NCBI RefSeq assembly: GCF_006385595.1
Contig: NZ_CP041046.1
Coordinates: 2,914,001-2,978,000 of the forward strand
From: Luteibacter pinisoli
GTDB lineage: Bacteria > Pseudomonadota > Gammaproteobacteria > Xanthomonadales > Rhodanobacteraceae
Length of the DNA stretch: 64,000 nucleotides
Direction of reading: 5' to 3'
The notes under the pieces: model-generated
Database searches by the model: none
What the model was told of the DNA's origin: nothing
What the model saw: only the letters and a program-made list of their open reading frames with translations
Shown: piece after piece, positions 34,738 through 44,159 of the stretch
Numbering within the stretch: the first letter of the stretch is position 1
Layout of the letters: each line of letters opens with the position of its first letter
Program-made: the position numbers and the translations under genes

Positions 34738-36843
34738 TCAGCCCGCGGCGTTCTCTTCTTCGGTGACGGCCTTCATCGACAGGCGGATGCGGCCCTGCTT
34801 GTCGACTTCCAGGACCTTGACCTTGACGATGTCGCCTTCCTTCAGCTTGTCGGAGACCTTCTCGACGCGCTCGCTTGAGATCTGCGAGACGTGCACGAGG
34901 CCGTCCTTGCCCGGCATGATGGTGACGAATGCGCCAAAGTCCATCAGCTTCGCGACCTTGCCTTCGTAGATGCGGCCCGGCTCAACGTCCGAGACGATCT
35001 GTTCGATGCGCTTGCGCGCGGCTTCGGCGGCTTCACGGTTGACCGAGGCGATCACGACGTTGCCGTCGTCCGTGATGTCGATGGTGGTGCCGGTCTCTTC
35101 GGTGATCGAGCGGATGGTGGCGCCGCCCTTGCCGATGACTTCGCGGATCTTGTCCGGGTGGATCTTGATCGTGAGCAGGCGCGGGGCGAACTCGCTCATT
35201 TCCGAGCGGGCTTCCGTGATGCACTTGGCCATTTCGCCGAGGATGTGCAGACGGCCGCGCTTGGCCTGGGCCAACGCCGTACGCATGATCTCTTCGGTGA
35301 TGCCGTCGACCTTGATGTCCATCTGCAGCGCGGACACGCCATCAGCGGTACCGGCCACCTTGAAGTCCATGTCGCCGAGGTGATCTTCATCACCCAGGAT
35401 GTCGGAGAGAACGACGAAGTCGTTGCCTTCCTTCACCAGGCCCATGGCGATACCGGCGACCGGCGACTTCAGCGGAACGCCCGCGTCCATCATGGCCAGC
35501 GACGAACCGCAGACCGACGCCATCGACGACGAACCGTTCGACTCGGTGATTTCCGAGACGACGCGGACGACGTACGGGAACTCTTCGATCGTCGGCTTGA
35601 CGGCCTGCACGCCGCGCTTGGCGAGGCGGCCGTGGCCGACTTCGCGACGCTTCGGGCTACCGACGCGACCGGTCTCACCCACCGAGAACGGAGGGAAGTT
35701 GTAGTGGAACAGGAACGTGTCCTTCCACTCGCCTTCCGGCGCGTCGATGATCTGCGAGTCACGCGTGGTGCCGAGCGTGGCAACGACCAGCGCCTGGGTT
35801 TCACCGCGGGTGAACAGTGCCGAGCCGTGCGTGCGCGGCAGGACGCCGACGCGGACGGTGATCGGGCGGACGTCGTCCAGCTGGCGACCGTCGATGCGGA
35901 CCTTCGTGCTGAGCACGCCGTCGCGCAGGGTGCGGTACTCGACTTCACCGAAGGCGTTGCCGATGTCGCCATCGGTCCAGCCATTGGCTTCGGCGTCGGC
36001 GGCGATGGCCGTCTTCACGTCGCTCTTCAGCGCGCTGATGACGTCACGGCGAGCCAGCTTGTCGCGGATCTGGAAGGCTTCGGCAAAACGGTTGCCGACA
36101 GCGGCCTTGACCGCGTCGTACAGCGCCGTCTTGGCAGCCGGGGCTTCCCACTTGAACGACTTGGCGCCGGCTTCGGCGACGAAGGCGTTGATCGTGTCGA
36201 TCGCGACCTGCATCTGCTGGTGGCCGAACACGACCGAACCGAGCATCACGTCTTCGCTGAGCAGCTTGGCTTCCGACTCCACCATCATCACGGCGCTGGA
36301 CGTACCGGCCACGACGAGGTCGAGGTCGGAGGTCTTCAGCTGCGAAGCGGTCGGGTTGAGGATGTACTGGCCGTTGGCATAGCCGACGCGCGCGGCACCG
36401 ATCGGGCCCTTGAAGGGCACGCCGGCGAGCGACATGGCAGCCGAGGCACCGATCAGGGCCGGGATGTCACCGTCCACTTCGGGGTTCAGCGAGACAACCT
36501 GCGCGATGACCTGGATTTCGTTGCGGAACTCTTCCGGGAAGAGCGGACGCAGCGGACGATCGATGAGGCGCGAAGTCAGCGTCTCCTTCTCCGTCGGGCG
36601 GCCTTCACGCTTGAAGAAGCCACCCGGGATGCGACCCGCGGAGTAGAACTTCTCCATGTAGTCGACCGTGAGGGGGAAGAAGTCCTGGCCTTCGCGAGCC
36701 TTGGGGGCCGCGACGACCGTCACCAGGACGACGGTGCCGCCCATGCTGACCATGACCGCACCGGAGGCCTGCCGGGCGATTTCGCCCGTCTCCAGTGTGA
36801 CTTCGTGAGAACCGTACTGGAATGACTTGGTTACTTTCGCCAC
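34738..36843 (-). CDS. pnp: Polynucleotide phosphorylase
   Basis: A 701-residue phosphorolytic 3'-5' exoribonuclease of the degradosome. Two RNase PH domains (with [16 protein letters not shown] and the second-domain [13 protein letters not shown] core), a KH domain ([15 protein letters not shown], about residue 560-570) and a C-terminal S1 domain ([18 protein letters not shown]) are in the usual order. It is the last gene of the translation operon, 30 bp after rpsO, as in most gammaproteobacteria. In E. coli, RNase III cleavage ahead of pnp permits autocontrol. The short rpsO-pnp gap here leaves little room for a comparable hairpin. Confidence 0.96.
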   Translation of the reverse strand: MAKVTKSFQYGSHEVTLETGEIARQASGAVMVSMGGTVVLVTVVAAPKAREGQDFFPLTVDYMEKFYSAGRIPGGFFKREGRPTEKETLTSRLIDRPLRPLFPEEFRNEIQVIAQVVSLNPEVDGDIPALIGASAAMSLAGVPFKGPIGAARVGYANGQYILNPTASQLKTSDLDLVVAGTSSAVMMVESEAKLLSEDVMLGSVVFGHQQMQVAIDTINAFVAEAGAKSFKWEAPAAKTALYDAVKAAVGNRFAEAFQIRDKLARRDVISALKSDVKTAIAADAEANGWTDGDIGNAFGEVEYRTLRDGVLSTKVRIDGRQLDDVRPITVRVGVLPRTHGSALFTRGETQALVVATLGTTRDSQIIDAPEGEWKDTFLFHYNFPPFSVGETGRVGSPKRREVGHGRLAKRGVQAVKPTIEEFPYVVRVVSEITESNGSSSMASVCGSSLAMMDAGVPLKSPVAGIAMGLVKEGNDFVVLSDILGDEDHLGDMDFKVAGTADGVSALQMDIKVDGITEEIMRTALAQAKRGRLHILGEMAKCITEARSEMSEFAPRLLTIKIHPDKIREVIGKGGATIRSITEETGTTIDITDDGNVVIASVNREAAEAARKRIEQIVSDVEPGRIYEGKVAKLMDFGAFVTIMPGKDGLVHVSQISSERVEKVSDKLKEGDIVKVKVLEVDKQGRIRLSMKAVTEEENAAG

Positions 36844-36873
36844 TTCGATCTCTCCTCGTCCTGTTCCGGTGAT

Positions 36874-37143
36874 TTAGCGGCGCAGGCCGAGGCGTTCGAT
36901 AAGGGTCTGGTAGCGAGCGAGGTCGCTCTTCTTGAGGTAGGCCAGCAGCGTCTTGCGCTTGTTGACCATCTTCAGCAGACCGCGACGCGAGTGGTGGTCC
37001 TGCTTGTGCGCCTGGAAATGGTCCTGCAGCGCGGTGATGTTGGCGGACAGCAGCGCGACCTGGACTTCGGTCGAGCCGGTGTCGTTGTCCTTGCGACCGT
37101 AGTCCTTGATGATCTGGCTGGTCTGTTCGACGGTAAGCGACAT
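36874..37143 (-). CDS. rpsO: 30S ribosomal protein S15
   Basis: An 89-residue primary 16S rRNA-binding protein of the small subunit platform. The family signature ([19 protein letters not shown]) and the Lys-rich [21 protein letters not shown] end are intact, and the length is standard. AAGGA precedes the ATG. A long stem-loop lies 27 nt ahead of the gene (37170-37220), a plausible site for S15 feedback control. Confidence 0.97.
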   Translation of the reverse strand: MSLTVEQTSQIIKDYGRKDNDTGSTEVQVALLSANITALQDHFQAHKQDHHSRRGLLKMVNKRKTLLAYLKKSDLARYQTLIERLGLRR

Positions 37144-37169
37144 GTGTATCGATTCCTTAAAAAGCGGAT

Positions 37170-37220
37170 GCGAGACTTGCGCAACCTCAACGGGTCCCGA
37201 TGAAGTTGCGCAAGCCTCGC
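37170..37220 (-). promoter_or_regulatory. Long stem-loop in the rpsO leader
   Basis: On the minus-strand RNA a 16-bp stem (37220-37205 with 37185-37170) forms with all bases paired, one being G-U, around a 19-nt loop. A short U-run (complement of 37158-37162) follows within a few nucleotides, just before the rpsO ribosome site. It could be a processing site, attenuator or S15-binding element. Confidence 0.65.
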
Positions 37221-37284
37221 TTGATGAAAAGCGTTAAACGAGCACGTAATTGTAACGTCCTGCGCGTAGCGGCAACAAGCCCGG

Positions 37285-38202
37285 TCAGGGCGCCGGCAGG
37301 TTGAAACCCCTCAGGACGCGGAGAATACCTTCCGGACCGACCTCTCCGAGGGCCATGAGACGGCCATCGTCGCCCCAGACACCGCATCGACCCGGCGCCG
37401 CGCCGGCGCCCAGCGGCACGGGCTGGCCGAAGCCGAGCACCCGCGTCTGGGCGGCATCGAGTTGCACCCGGGGAATATGGGCAAGTCCGGCATCGATCGG
37501 CAGGACGCAGGCCTCGAGCGGATCCGGCCCCGTTTCGGCGGCCGCACGGAGGTCGTCCAGCGTGACCATGGCCGGGGCCATGAACGGTTCCACCCAGAGG
37601 CGGCGCAGCCCGGTGAGATGGGCGCCGCAACCAAGGTTCGCACCCAGGTCGACGGCCAGGCTGCGCACGTAGGTGCCTGAACCGCACTCCACGTGCAGGC
37701 GAAGGGTGTCCCCTGCCCGCCCGATCACCTCAAGGCGGTAGACATCCACCTCGCGGGAGGGAACGTCCACGGCTTCGCCGCGGCGCGCGCGGACATAAAG
37801 CGGGACGCCGTCCTGCTTGATCGCGGAATACGCCGGCGGCACCTGGGTGATGCGGCCACGCAGCGGCGCCAGGGCCGCCTCGATGAGCGCATCGTCCAGT
37901 TCGGGGACCGGCCGGGTCTCGACGATGTCACCCTCGAGGTCGGCCGTGGTGGTCGTGGCACCCAGCTTCACTTCGGCCTCGTAGGCCTTGCGCGAGCCGA
38001 GCAGCCAGCCGGCTATCTTGGTGGCCTCGCCGAAGCAGAGCGGCAGCAGGCCGGTGGCGAGCGGATCCAGGCTGCCGGTGTGGCCGCCCTTTGCCGCGCC
38101 GACAAGCCGGCGGGCGGTCTGCAGGGCCTGGTTGGAGCTCAGGCCCAGCGGTTTGTCGAGCAGCAGGATGCCGTGGATGTCGTGGAAAGTGCGGCGACTC
38201 AT
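37285..38202 (-). CDS. truB: tRNA pseudouridine-55 synthase
   Basis: A 305-residue enzyme converting U55 to pseudouridine in the T loop of tRNAs. The catalytic Asp lies in GHTGSLDPLATG, preceded by LLLDKPLGLSSN. The C-terminal region includes the family block VRSLAVDLGANLGCGAHLTG. The ATG at 38202 (MSRRTFHDIHG) is chosen because the open frame upstream overlaps rbfA and has no family similarity. It lies 14 bp after rbfA within the operon. Confidence 0.95.
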   Translation of the reverse strand: MSRRTFHDIHGILLLDKPLGLSSNQALQTARRLVGAAKGGHTGSLDPLATGLLPLCFGEATKIAGWLLGSRKAYEAEVKLGATTTTADLEGDIVETRPVPELDDALIEAALAPLRGRITQVPPAYSAIKQDGVPLYVRARRGEAVDVPSREVDVYRLEVIGRAGDTLRLHVECGSGTYVRSLAVDLGANLGCGAHLTGLRRLWVEPFMAPAMVTLDDLRAAAETGPDPLEACVLPIDAGLAHIPRVQLDAAQTRVLGFGQPVPLGAGAAPGRCGVWGDDGRLMALGEVGPEGILRVLRGFNLPAP

Positions 38203-38216
38203 AGTGCCTGGACGGG

Positions 38217-38588
38217 TTATTCGGGCTGCTCGTCGGCAGGAGGCGTCGGGTTTTCGCGGAGCAGGCGCTCGATGCGTTCGCCGGTATCCACCGATTCGTC
38301 GTACTTGAACTTCAGCTCTGGCACGCGACGCAGCCGCATGGAGCGCGACAGCAGGCGGCGGAATTCCGGGGCGAGTTCCTTCAGGCCCTTGACGGCCTCG
38401 GCCGACTTCTCGGGCATCAGCGCGGTCACCCACACCGTGGCCCAGTCGAGATCCTTGGTTACTTCCACGTCGGACACGCTCACCGACGGCAGCGCGTGGT
38501 CGCGCACGGCGGCATGCACGAGCAGGCCGATTTCGCGGCGCAGTTCGGCGGAGACGCGGTCGGTACGCTTGAAATCACGGGACGGCAT
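38217..38588 (-). CDS. rbfA: Ribosome-binding factor A
   Basis: A 123-residue KH-like 30S maturation factor needed for 16S 5'-end processing and growth in the cold. The body (RVSAELRREIGLLVHAAVRD, VSVSDVEVTKDLDWATVWV, LRRVPELKFKYDESVD) matches the family throughout. A terminator-like hairpin lies just upstream, between infB and this gene, so expression may be partly uncoupled from infB. Confidence 0.95.
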   Translation of the reverse strand: MPSRDFKRTDRVSAELRREIGLLVHAAVRDHALPSVSVSDVEVTKDLDWATVWVTALMPEKSAEAVKGLKELAPEFRRLLSRSMRLRRVPELKFKYDESVDTGERIERLLRENPTPPADEQPE

Positions 38589-38608
38589 ATCCGCCTCCTA
38601 TAAACGAG

Positions 38609-38636
38609 AAAAGCCTCCCCGGCGAACCGGGGAGGC
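38609..38636 (-). terminator. Terminator-like hairpin between infB and rbfA
   Basis: A perfect 10-bp stem (38613-38622 with 38627-38636) with a 4-nt loop reads on the minus strand into TTTTC. It lies 12 bp after infB and 20 bp before rbfA, so partial termination or an mRNA processing/stability boundary is likely. Confidence 0.7.
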
Positions 38637-38648
38637 GGGGTCTTCCAA

Positions 38649-41573
38649 TTACAGCGTGCGGGCGACTTCGATACGCTCGAAGCACTCGATCTGGTCACCG
38701 ACCTTGACGTCGTTGTACTGCTTCACCGCGATACCGCATTCGGTGCCGTTGCGGACTTCGTCCACCAGCTCCTTGAAGCGGCGCAGCGATTCCAGTTCAC
38801 CCTGGAACACCACCACGTTGTCGCGCAGGACGCGGATCGGCTTGGAGCGCTTGACGATGCCTTCGATGATCATGCAACCAGCCACCGCGCCGAACTTCGA
38901 CGAGCGGAACACGTCGCGGACCTGGGCGATACCGATGATCTCTTCGCGCACTTCCATGCCGAGGAGGCCCGAAGCCGCCTGCTTCACCTGGTCGATGACG
39001 TCGTAGATGATCGAGAAGTAACGGACGTCGAGGCCCGCCGTGTCGATCACCTTGCGCGCCGATGCGTCGGCGCGGACGTTGAAGCCGATCACCAGGGCCT
39101 TGGAGGCCGCGGCGAGCTGGGCTTCCGACTCGGTGATGCCGCCGACGCCCGAGGAAATGACGTTGACCTTCACCCGCTCGTTGCCGATCTGGGTGAGCGA
39201 ATCGCGCAGCGCTTCGACCGAACCCTGCACATCGGCCTTGACCAGGATGTTGAGGGTCTGCTGGCCTTCGCCCTGGCCCATCTGGGCCATGATGTCTTCC
39301 AGGCGGTTCGACTTGGTCACCAGGCGCGTTTCGCGACGCTTCTGCTGACGCTCGGCGGCCACCTGGCGTGCCAGGCGCTCGTCGGCGACGGCGACGAAGT
39401 CGTCACCCGATTCCGGCACGCCGGACAGGCCGAGCACCTGCACGGGGATCGACGGGCCGGCTTCGTTCACCTGCTTGCCGGTTTCGTCGATCAGGGCGCG
39501 CATGCGGCCGTATTCGATACCGCAGACGACAAAGTCGCCCTTCTTCAGCGTGCCCTGCTGGACCAGCACCGTGGCGACCGGGCCGCGGCCGCGGTCGAGG
39601 CTGGATTCGATCACGACACCCGAAGCGAGGCCATCGGCCACGGCCTTGAGTTCCATGACTTCCGCCTGGATCGAGATCGCGTCGAGCAGGTCGTCGATGC
39701 CCATGCCGGTCTTGGCCGACACCGGCACGAACGGGGTGTCACCACCCCACTCTTCCGGGATGACTTCCAGGTTGCCGAGGCCCTGCTTGACGTGGTCCAC
39801 GTTGGTGTCGGACTTGTCCATCTTGGTCAGCGCGACGATCAGCGGCACCTTGGCGGCGCGGGCATGCTTCACGGCTTCCACCGTCTGCGGCATGACACCG
39901 TCGTCACCGGCCACCACCAGCACCACGATATCCGTGGACTGGGCGCCACGGGCACGCATAGCGGTAAACGCCGCATGGCCCGGGGTATCGAGGAACGTGA
40001 TGACGCCGCGACTGGTTTCGACGTGGTATGCGCCGATGTGCTGCGTGATGCCACCGGCTTCGCCCGAGGCGACCTTGGTGCGGCGGATGTAATCGAGCAG
40101 CGAGGTCTTGCCGTGGTCGACGTGGCCCATGATCGTGACGACCGGCGGACGGGTGACCTTGTCGCCTTCCAGCTCCGCGGCACTCGTGTGCGAAGCCAGC
40201 GCCGTTTCGGCGTCGTTCTCGGTGATCTTGACCGGGTTGTGGCCCAGCTCTTCGATCACGAGGGCGGCGGTGTCAAAGTCGATCGTCTGGTTGATCGTGG
40301 CCATGACGCCCATCTTGAACAGCGCCTTCACCACCTCGGCGCCCTTCACGGCCATCTTCTGGGCGAGGTCGGCGACAAGGTTGTTGTCACCAATCACCAC
40401 GTCGCGGACGACGGCAGCCGTCGGACGCGTGAAGCCGTGCGGACCGGACGGCGCGGACGAGCCACGTGCCGGTTCGGAACGACCACCACGACCCGGCTTG
40501 CCACGACCACCCTTACCGCTGGAACGGCGTGCGCGGTCGGCGTCGGAGAGGTGCATTTCGCCACCGGCGAAACGCTTGCCACCGGAATCACGATCGCCAC
40601 CGCGACCGTTGCCTGCGCCTGCACCACCACCGCCATGCTTCGGACGCGCGTTGCCACGCGTGTCATTGGCAGCGGCGACGGCGCCCGGTGCGGGACGCGC
40701 ACCAGCAGCCGGTGCCGACGGGGCCGGACGGCCAGCGGGCGCTGCCGGGCGCGCTGCGACGGGCGCAGGTGCCGGAGCGGGTGCCGGCGGCGGAGGCGGC
40801 GGGGTCGGCTTGGAAACAATGCGCTCACGCTTACGCGGCTCATGGATGCGCGGCAGGATCATGCCGAGCGAGCGCGTGTCGAGCTTGGCCGTCTGGTGGC
40901 CGAGTTCGTCGGTGCCGGCAGCGGCCTGAGCCGCCGTCGGGGCAGCCGGTGCTTCGACGGCAGCCGCCTGGCCAGCCGATGCGGCCGCGCGCGAGGCTTC
41001 TTCGGCGCGTGCACGCTCGGCCGCAGCTTCGGCTTCCGCATGGCGGCGTGCTTCGGCGGCAGCTTCTTCCTGGCGACGCGCTTCCGCCTCGGCTTCGCGG
41101 CGGGCCACTTCGGCCTGCTCGCGACGCTCGGCTTCTTCGCGGCGCTCGTTTTCTTCGTGCTCGCGCTGGGCGTGCGATTCGGCCAACTTGCGGGCTGCCT
41201 CGTCCTGCTCACCCGCCACCGCGGCGTCTTCGCCGATGGTGCCGCGCTTCACGTAGGTACGCTTGGCGCGCACTTCCACGTTCACCGTCTTGGCCGGGCC
41301 CGCGCCACGGCCGGAGCCGGCGCTGACCTTCAGCTCGCCCATGGTGCGGCGCTTGAGGGTGATCTGGCGCGGTGCGCTGTCGTCCGCTTCGGGGGCGGTT
41401 TCGTTCTTGCCGTGCGTACGGCGCAGGAAGCCAAGCAGCTTCACCTTTTCAGTGCTGCTGATGACCTGCTCCGCCGTGGAGAAATTCATTCCGGCCTCGC
41501 CAAGCTGCGAAAGCAGCTTGTCGACCGGCATACCCAGTACCTGGGCGAGTTGTTTGATCGTGACGTCCGACAT
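38649..41573 (-). CDS. infB: Translation initiation factor IF-2
   Basis: A 974-residue GTPase that delivers initiator tRNA to the 30S subunit. It starts with an IF2-N domain ([20 protein letters not shown]). A long charged and Ala/Pro/Gly-rich region (about 120-390) with Glu/Arg-rich helical repeats follows, then a second IF2-N-like region. The G domain has [15 protein letters not shown] (G1), DTPGHAAF (G3) and TKMDKSD (G4); domains II-IV end in [16 protein letters not shown]. The ATG at 41573 is the family start. The initiator tRNA it binds is encoded at 56637. Confidence 0.96.
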   Translation of the reverse strand: MSDVTIKQLAQVLGMPVDKLLSQLGEAGMNFSTAEQVISSTEKVKLLGFLRRTHGKNETAPEADDSAPRQITLKRRTMGELKVSAGSGRGAGPAKTVNVEVRAKRTYVKRGTIGEDAAVAGEQDEAARKLAESHAQREHEENERREEAERREQAEVARREAEAEARRQEEAAAEARRHAEAEAAAERARAEEASRAAASAGQAAAVEAPAAPTAAQAAAGTDELGHQTAKLDTRSLGMILPRIHEPRKRERIVSKPTPPPPPPAPAPAPAPVAARPAAPAGRPAPSAPAAGARPAPGAVAAANDTRGNARPKHGGGGAGAGNGRGGDRDSGGKRFAGGEMHLSDADRARRSSGKGGRGKPGRGGRSEPARGSSAPSGPHGFTRPTAAVVRDVVIGDNNLVADLAQKMAVKGAEVVKALFKMGVMATINQTIDFDTAALVIEELGHNPVKITENDAETALASHTSAAELEGDKVTRPPVVTIMGHVDHGKTSLLDYIRRTKVASGEAGGITQHIGAYHVETSRGVITFLDTPGHAAFTAMRARGAQSTDIVVLVVAGDDGVMPQTVEAVKHARAAKVPLIVALTKMDKSDTNVDHVKQGLGNLEVIPEEWGGDTPFVPVSAKTGMGIDDLLDAISIQAEVMELKAVADGLASGVVIESSLDRGRGPVATVLVQQGTLKKGDFVVCGIEYGRMRALIDETGKQVNEAGPSIPVQVLGLSGVPESGDDFVAVADERLARQVAAERQQKRRETRLVTKSNRLEDIMAQMGQGEGQQTLNILVKADVQGSVEALRDSLTQIGNERVKVNVISSGVGGITESEAQLAAASKALVIGFNVRADASARKVIDTAGLDVRYFSIIYDVIDQVKQAASGLLGMEVREEIIGIAQVRDVFRSSKFGAVAGCMIIEGIVKRSKPIRVLRDNVVVFQGELESLRRFKELVDEVRNGTECGIAVKQYNDVKVGDQIECFERIEVARTL

Positions 41574-41703
41574 CGTTCTATATTCTCCGCCGTTCCCGCG
41601 CGTTACCCATGCCATTGATGCTATCGCCGACTGCCTCCGTCCCTGGTCAGAAGCCGCGTGGCTCCCGTCGGTGCGCCCCTCCGGGGCGCTTCCGGTCCCG
41701 CGC

Positions 41704-43230
41704 TTAGCCGCCCTTCTCCAGTCGGGCGATCATCGGTGCGCGCGCAGCCATGATCAGCTGCGAAGCACGCTCCTCGGTCATGCCTTCAATATCGATGAGT
41801 TCGTCGACGGCCAGGTCACCCAGGTCGTCCAGCGTGCGCACGTTGCGCTCGGCCAGGGCGTATGCCGTGGCCTCGTCCATGCCGTCGAGCTCGAGGAGCT
41901 CCTGCGACGGCTGGCTTGAATCTTCTTCGCCTTCCTCGGCGGCCAGCGCCTCGGTAAGCAGCGCGTCGCGTGCACGGGCGCGGAGTTCCTCGACGATGTC
42001 TTCGTCGAAGCCTTCCACGGCGAGCAGTTCGGCGCTCGGAACGTAAGCAATTTCTTCCACCGACGAGAAGCCTTCCTGCACCAGGATGCCTGCGATTTCC
42101 TCGTCCACTTCGAGCTTGTCCTGGAACAGCGCCAGGGCGGCCTGCTGCTCCGCTTCACTCTTGGCGGTGACCTGGTCCTGGGTCATGACGTTGAGCTGCC
42201 AGCCGGTGAGCTTGCTGGCGAGTCGCACGTTCTGGCCACCGCGGCCGATGGCCTGGGACAGCTTGTCCTCGGCCACCGCGATATCCATGGAGTGCTTCTC
42301 TTCGTCCATGATGATGGACTGCACTTCGGCCGGCGCCATCGCATTGATGACGTACTGCGCCTGGTTGTCGTGCCACAGGATGATGTCGACGCGCTCGCCA
42401 TTGAGCTCGTTGGACACGGCCTGCACGCGCGAACCGCGCATGCCGATGCACGCGCCGATGGGATCGGTGCGGGTGTCGTGGGCAACGACGGCGATCTTCG
42501 CGCGGTCGCCCGGATCACGGGCGCAACCCTTGATCTCGACGAGGCCCTGGCCCACTTCCGGCACTTCGAGCTTGAACAGCTCCATCATGAATTCCGGGGC
42601 GCTGCGCGACACGAACAGCTGCGGCCCACGGACTTCCGACTTCACTTCGTACAGGTAACCGCGGACGCGGTCGCCCACGCGGTGCGATTCGCGGGGAATC
42701 GTCTTGTCGCGCGGGATGAACGCCTCCGCATTGCTGCCCAGGTCGAGGTAGACATTGCCGCGCTCGACGCGCTTGACGATACCGGTGACGAGCTCGCCCA
42801 CGCGGTCGACGAAGGCATCGACCACCTGCTGGCGCTCAGCCTCGCGGACGCGCTGCACGATGACCTGCTTGGCGGCCTGCGCGGCGATACGACCGAATTC
42901 GGCGTTCTCAACCTGGTGCTCCACCGAGCCACCGATTTCCGGGGCCGTGGATGCCGACGCCTCTTCGGCTTCGTCCAGGGCATCCATCAGGCGGATCTGG
43001 AACGACGGATCTTCCATCTCGCCGTCATCGGCGATGATTTCCCAGCGGCGGAACGTCTCGTAATCGCCCGTGTCACGGTCGATCTCGACACGGATGTCCG
43101 GATCCTCATCGGGGTAGCGCTTCTTGGCGGCCGAGGCGAGCGCCGCTTCCATGGCTTCAAAAATCACTTCGCGCGGCACGCCCTTTTCATTGGCGACCGC
43201 GTCGACTACCAGCAAAAGTTCTTTGCTCAT
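41704..43230 (-). CDS. nusA: Transcription elongation/termination factor NusA
   Basis: A 508-residue RNA polymerase-binding factor controlling pausing, termination and antitermination. It has the N-terminal domain ([19 protein letters not shown]), an S1 domain ([20 protein letters not shown]), KH1 and KH2 ([29 protein letters not shown]), and two C-terminal acidic helix-hairpin repeats as in enterobacterial NusA. The ATG at 43230 is preferred to an upstream in-frame ATG at 43263. Between nusA and infB, 41673-41689 forms a 7-bp GC hairpin without a T-run. Confidence 0.96.
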   Translation of the reverse strand: MSKELLLVVDAVANEKGVPREVIFEAMEAALASAAKKRYPDEDPDIRVEIDRDTGDYETFRRWEIIADDGEMEDPSFQIRLMDALDEAEEASASTAPEIGGSVEHQVENAEFGRIAAQAAKQVIVQRVREAERQQVVDAFVDRVGELVTGIVKRVERGNVYLDLGSNAEAFIPRDKTIPRESHRVGDRVRGYLYEVKSEVRGPQLFVSRSAPEFMMELFKLEVPEVGQGLVEIKGCARDPGDRAKIAVVAHDTRTDPIGACIGMRGSRVQAVSNELNGERVDIILWHDNQAQYVINAMAPAEVQSIIMDEEKHSMDIAVAEDKLSQAIGRGGQNVRLASKLTGWQLNVMTQDQVTAKSEAEQQAALALFQDKLEVDEEIAGILVQEGFSSVEEIAYVPSAELLAVEGFDEDIVEELRARARDALLTEALAAEEGEEDSSQPSQELLELDGMDEATAYALAERNVRTLDDLGDLAVDELIDIEGMTEERASQLIMAARAPMIARLEKGG

Positions 43231-43275
43231 TGCCGCTACTCCCTTGAGGATGCCCCGCGGCATCCTGTCGTTTCG

Positions 43276-43812
43276 TTATTTGGATGACTTCTTGGGACCC
43301 GGATGGGGCTTAGGCTGCGGCGCGTAGCCGAGAGCCACCCAATCGGGCACGACGCGGGCGCTTTCAACGTCCGCGTACTCGAATTCGAACCGGCCCGCTT
43401 CGCCTTCAACGACAATATGCTCGCCGTTGACTTCAACGACGTTGCCCTTGAGCCGGCGGCGACCCTCGATGGGGGCCTTCAGCAGCACCTTCACTTCCTG
43501 CCCGGAGACGCGCGCAAACTGCGCCGCGCTGAACAAGGGGCGGTCGATGCCGGGTGAGGAGACCTCCAGTACATAGTTGCCGGGGATCGGATCTTCAACG
43601 TCCAGCCAGGCGGAGAACTCGCGGCTGGCGGCTTCGCAGTCCTCCACCGTGACCTCCGGCGACTCGCGGCCTTCGCGCAACGCTTCCGGGATGTCCAGGT
43701 ACACGCGCAGCGTGCTCTGCCCGCCCGAAGGCAGGAATTCGAGGCCGAGCACTTCGAGGCCCAGTTCGGCCACGATCTCGGAAAAGCGTTGGGTGATTGC
43801 GTTGTTGTCCAC
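43276..43812 (-). CDS. rimP: Ribosome maturation factor RimP
   Basis: A 178-residue protein for 30S assembly, first gene of the nusA-infB operon. The conserved [39 protein letters not shown] and [14 protein letters not shown] blocks are present, then an SH3-like C-terminal domain. I start it at the GTG at 43812 ([14 protein letters not shown]), which has AGGT 5 nt upstream. Longer in-frame starts read through the hairpins of the leader. A 7-bp stem (43825-43831 with 43835-43841) lies immediately ahead of the ribosome site. Confidence 0.93.
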   Translation of the reverse strand: MDNNAITQRFSEIVAELGLEVLGLEFLPSGGQSTLRVYLDIPEALREGRESPEVTVEDCEAASREFSAWLDVEDPIPGNYVLEVSSPGIDRPLFSAAQFARVSGQEVKVLLKAPIEGRRRLKGNVVEVNGEHIVVEGEAGRFEFEYADVESARVVPDWVALGYAPQPKPHPGPKKSSK

Positions 43813-43842
43813 GTTACCTGCGGTTTTCTGGTCGCCAGAAAC

Positions 43843-43864
43843 AAAAAAAGGGCTCGAACGGCCC
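43843..43864 (-). terminator. Second terminator-like hairpin in the rimP leader
   Basis: On the minus strand GGGCC-GTTCG-AGCCC (43864-43850; the fifth pair is wobble) is followed by seven T residues. It lies 31 nt before the rimP start. The stem is short, so partial termination is more likely than a full stop. Confidence 0.5.
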
Positions 43865-43965
43865 ATTCCTTTCGTCGCCGATGTATCCCGACACCCCTCT
43901 CCAGCGCCCTGCGCGAAGCCTTGGCGGCGCTCACGAGTGTCGCGGGACGCGCTCCCTGCGCCCAA

Positions 43966-43989
43966 CAAAAAAGCCTCACGAGGAGGCTT
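43966..43989 (-). terminator. First intrinsic terminator in the rimP-nusA leader
   Basis: A 7-bp stem (43971-43977 with 43983-43989) with a 5-nt loop reads on the minus strand into six T residues. It lies about 75-95 nt downstream of the promoter at 44068-44097 and about 150 nt ahead of rimP. It may attenuate the operon or end a short stand-alone RNA. Confidence 0.7.
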
Positions 43990-44067
43990 TCTTGTGAAAA
44001 GAAAGGTCCTGAAGTGGCACCGGTCATCAATGTGTCATCGATGGCCATTGGCACTTAAGATTCAATA

Positions 44068-44097
44068 ATTCTAGCGTAAATGCCCGGCTTCGCGCAA
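44068..44097 (-). promoter_or_regulatory. Promoter of the rimP-nusA-infB operon
   Basis: On the minus strand TTGCGC (44097-44092) and TAGAAT (44073-44068) are separated by 18 bp. Transcription would start near 44061, giving an approximately 250-nt leader before the rimP GTG. Confidence 0.65.
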
Positions 44098-44159
44098 GTT
44101 CGGCCCCATCACGCCGCCCAGTGTAACCCCGCGCCATCCCGTGCGTTAAAGGCCCTAGA

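Noticed and set aside
43491..44054. Open frame covering the rimP leader and part of rimP
   Set aside because: Its first 25 codons cross the leader terminator, which raised the idea of a leader peptide, but most of it lies in a different frame over rimP and shows no run of regulatory codons. Kept only as part of the leader finding.
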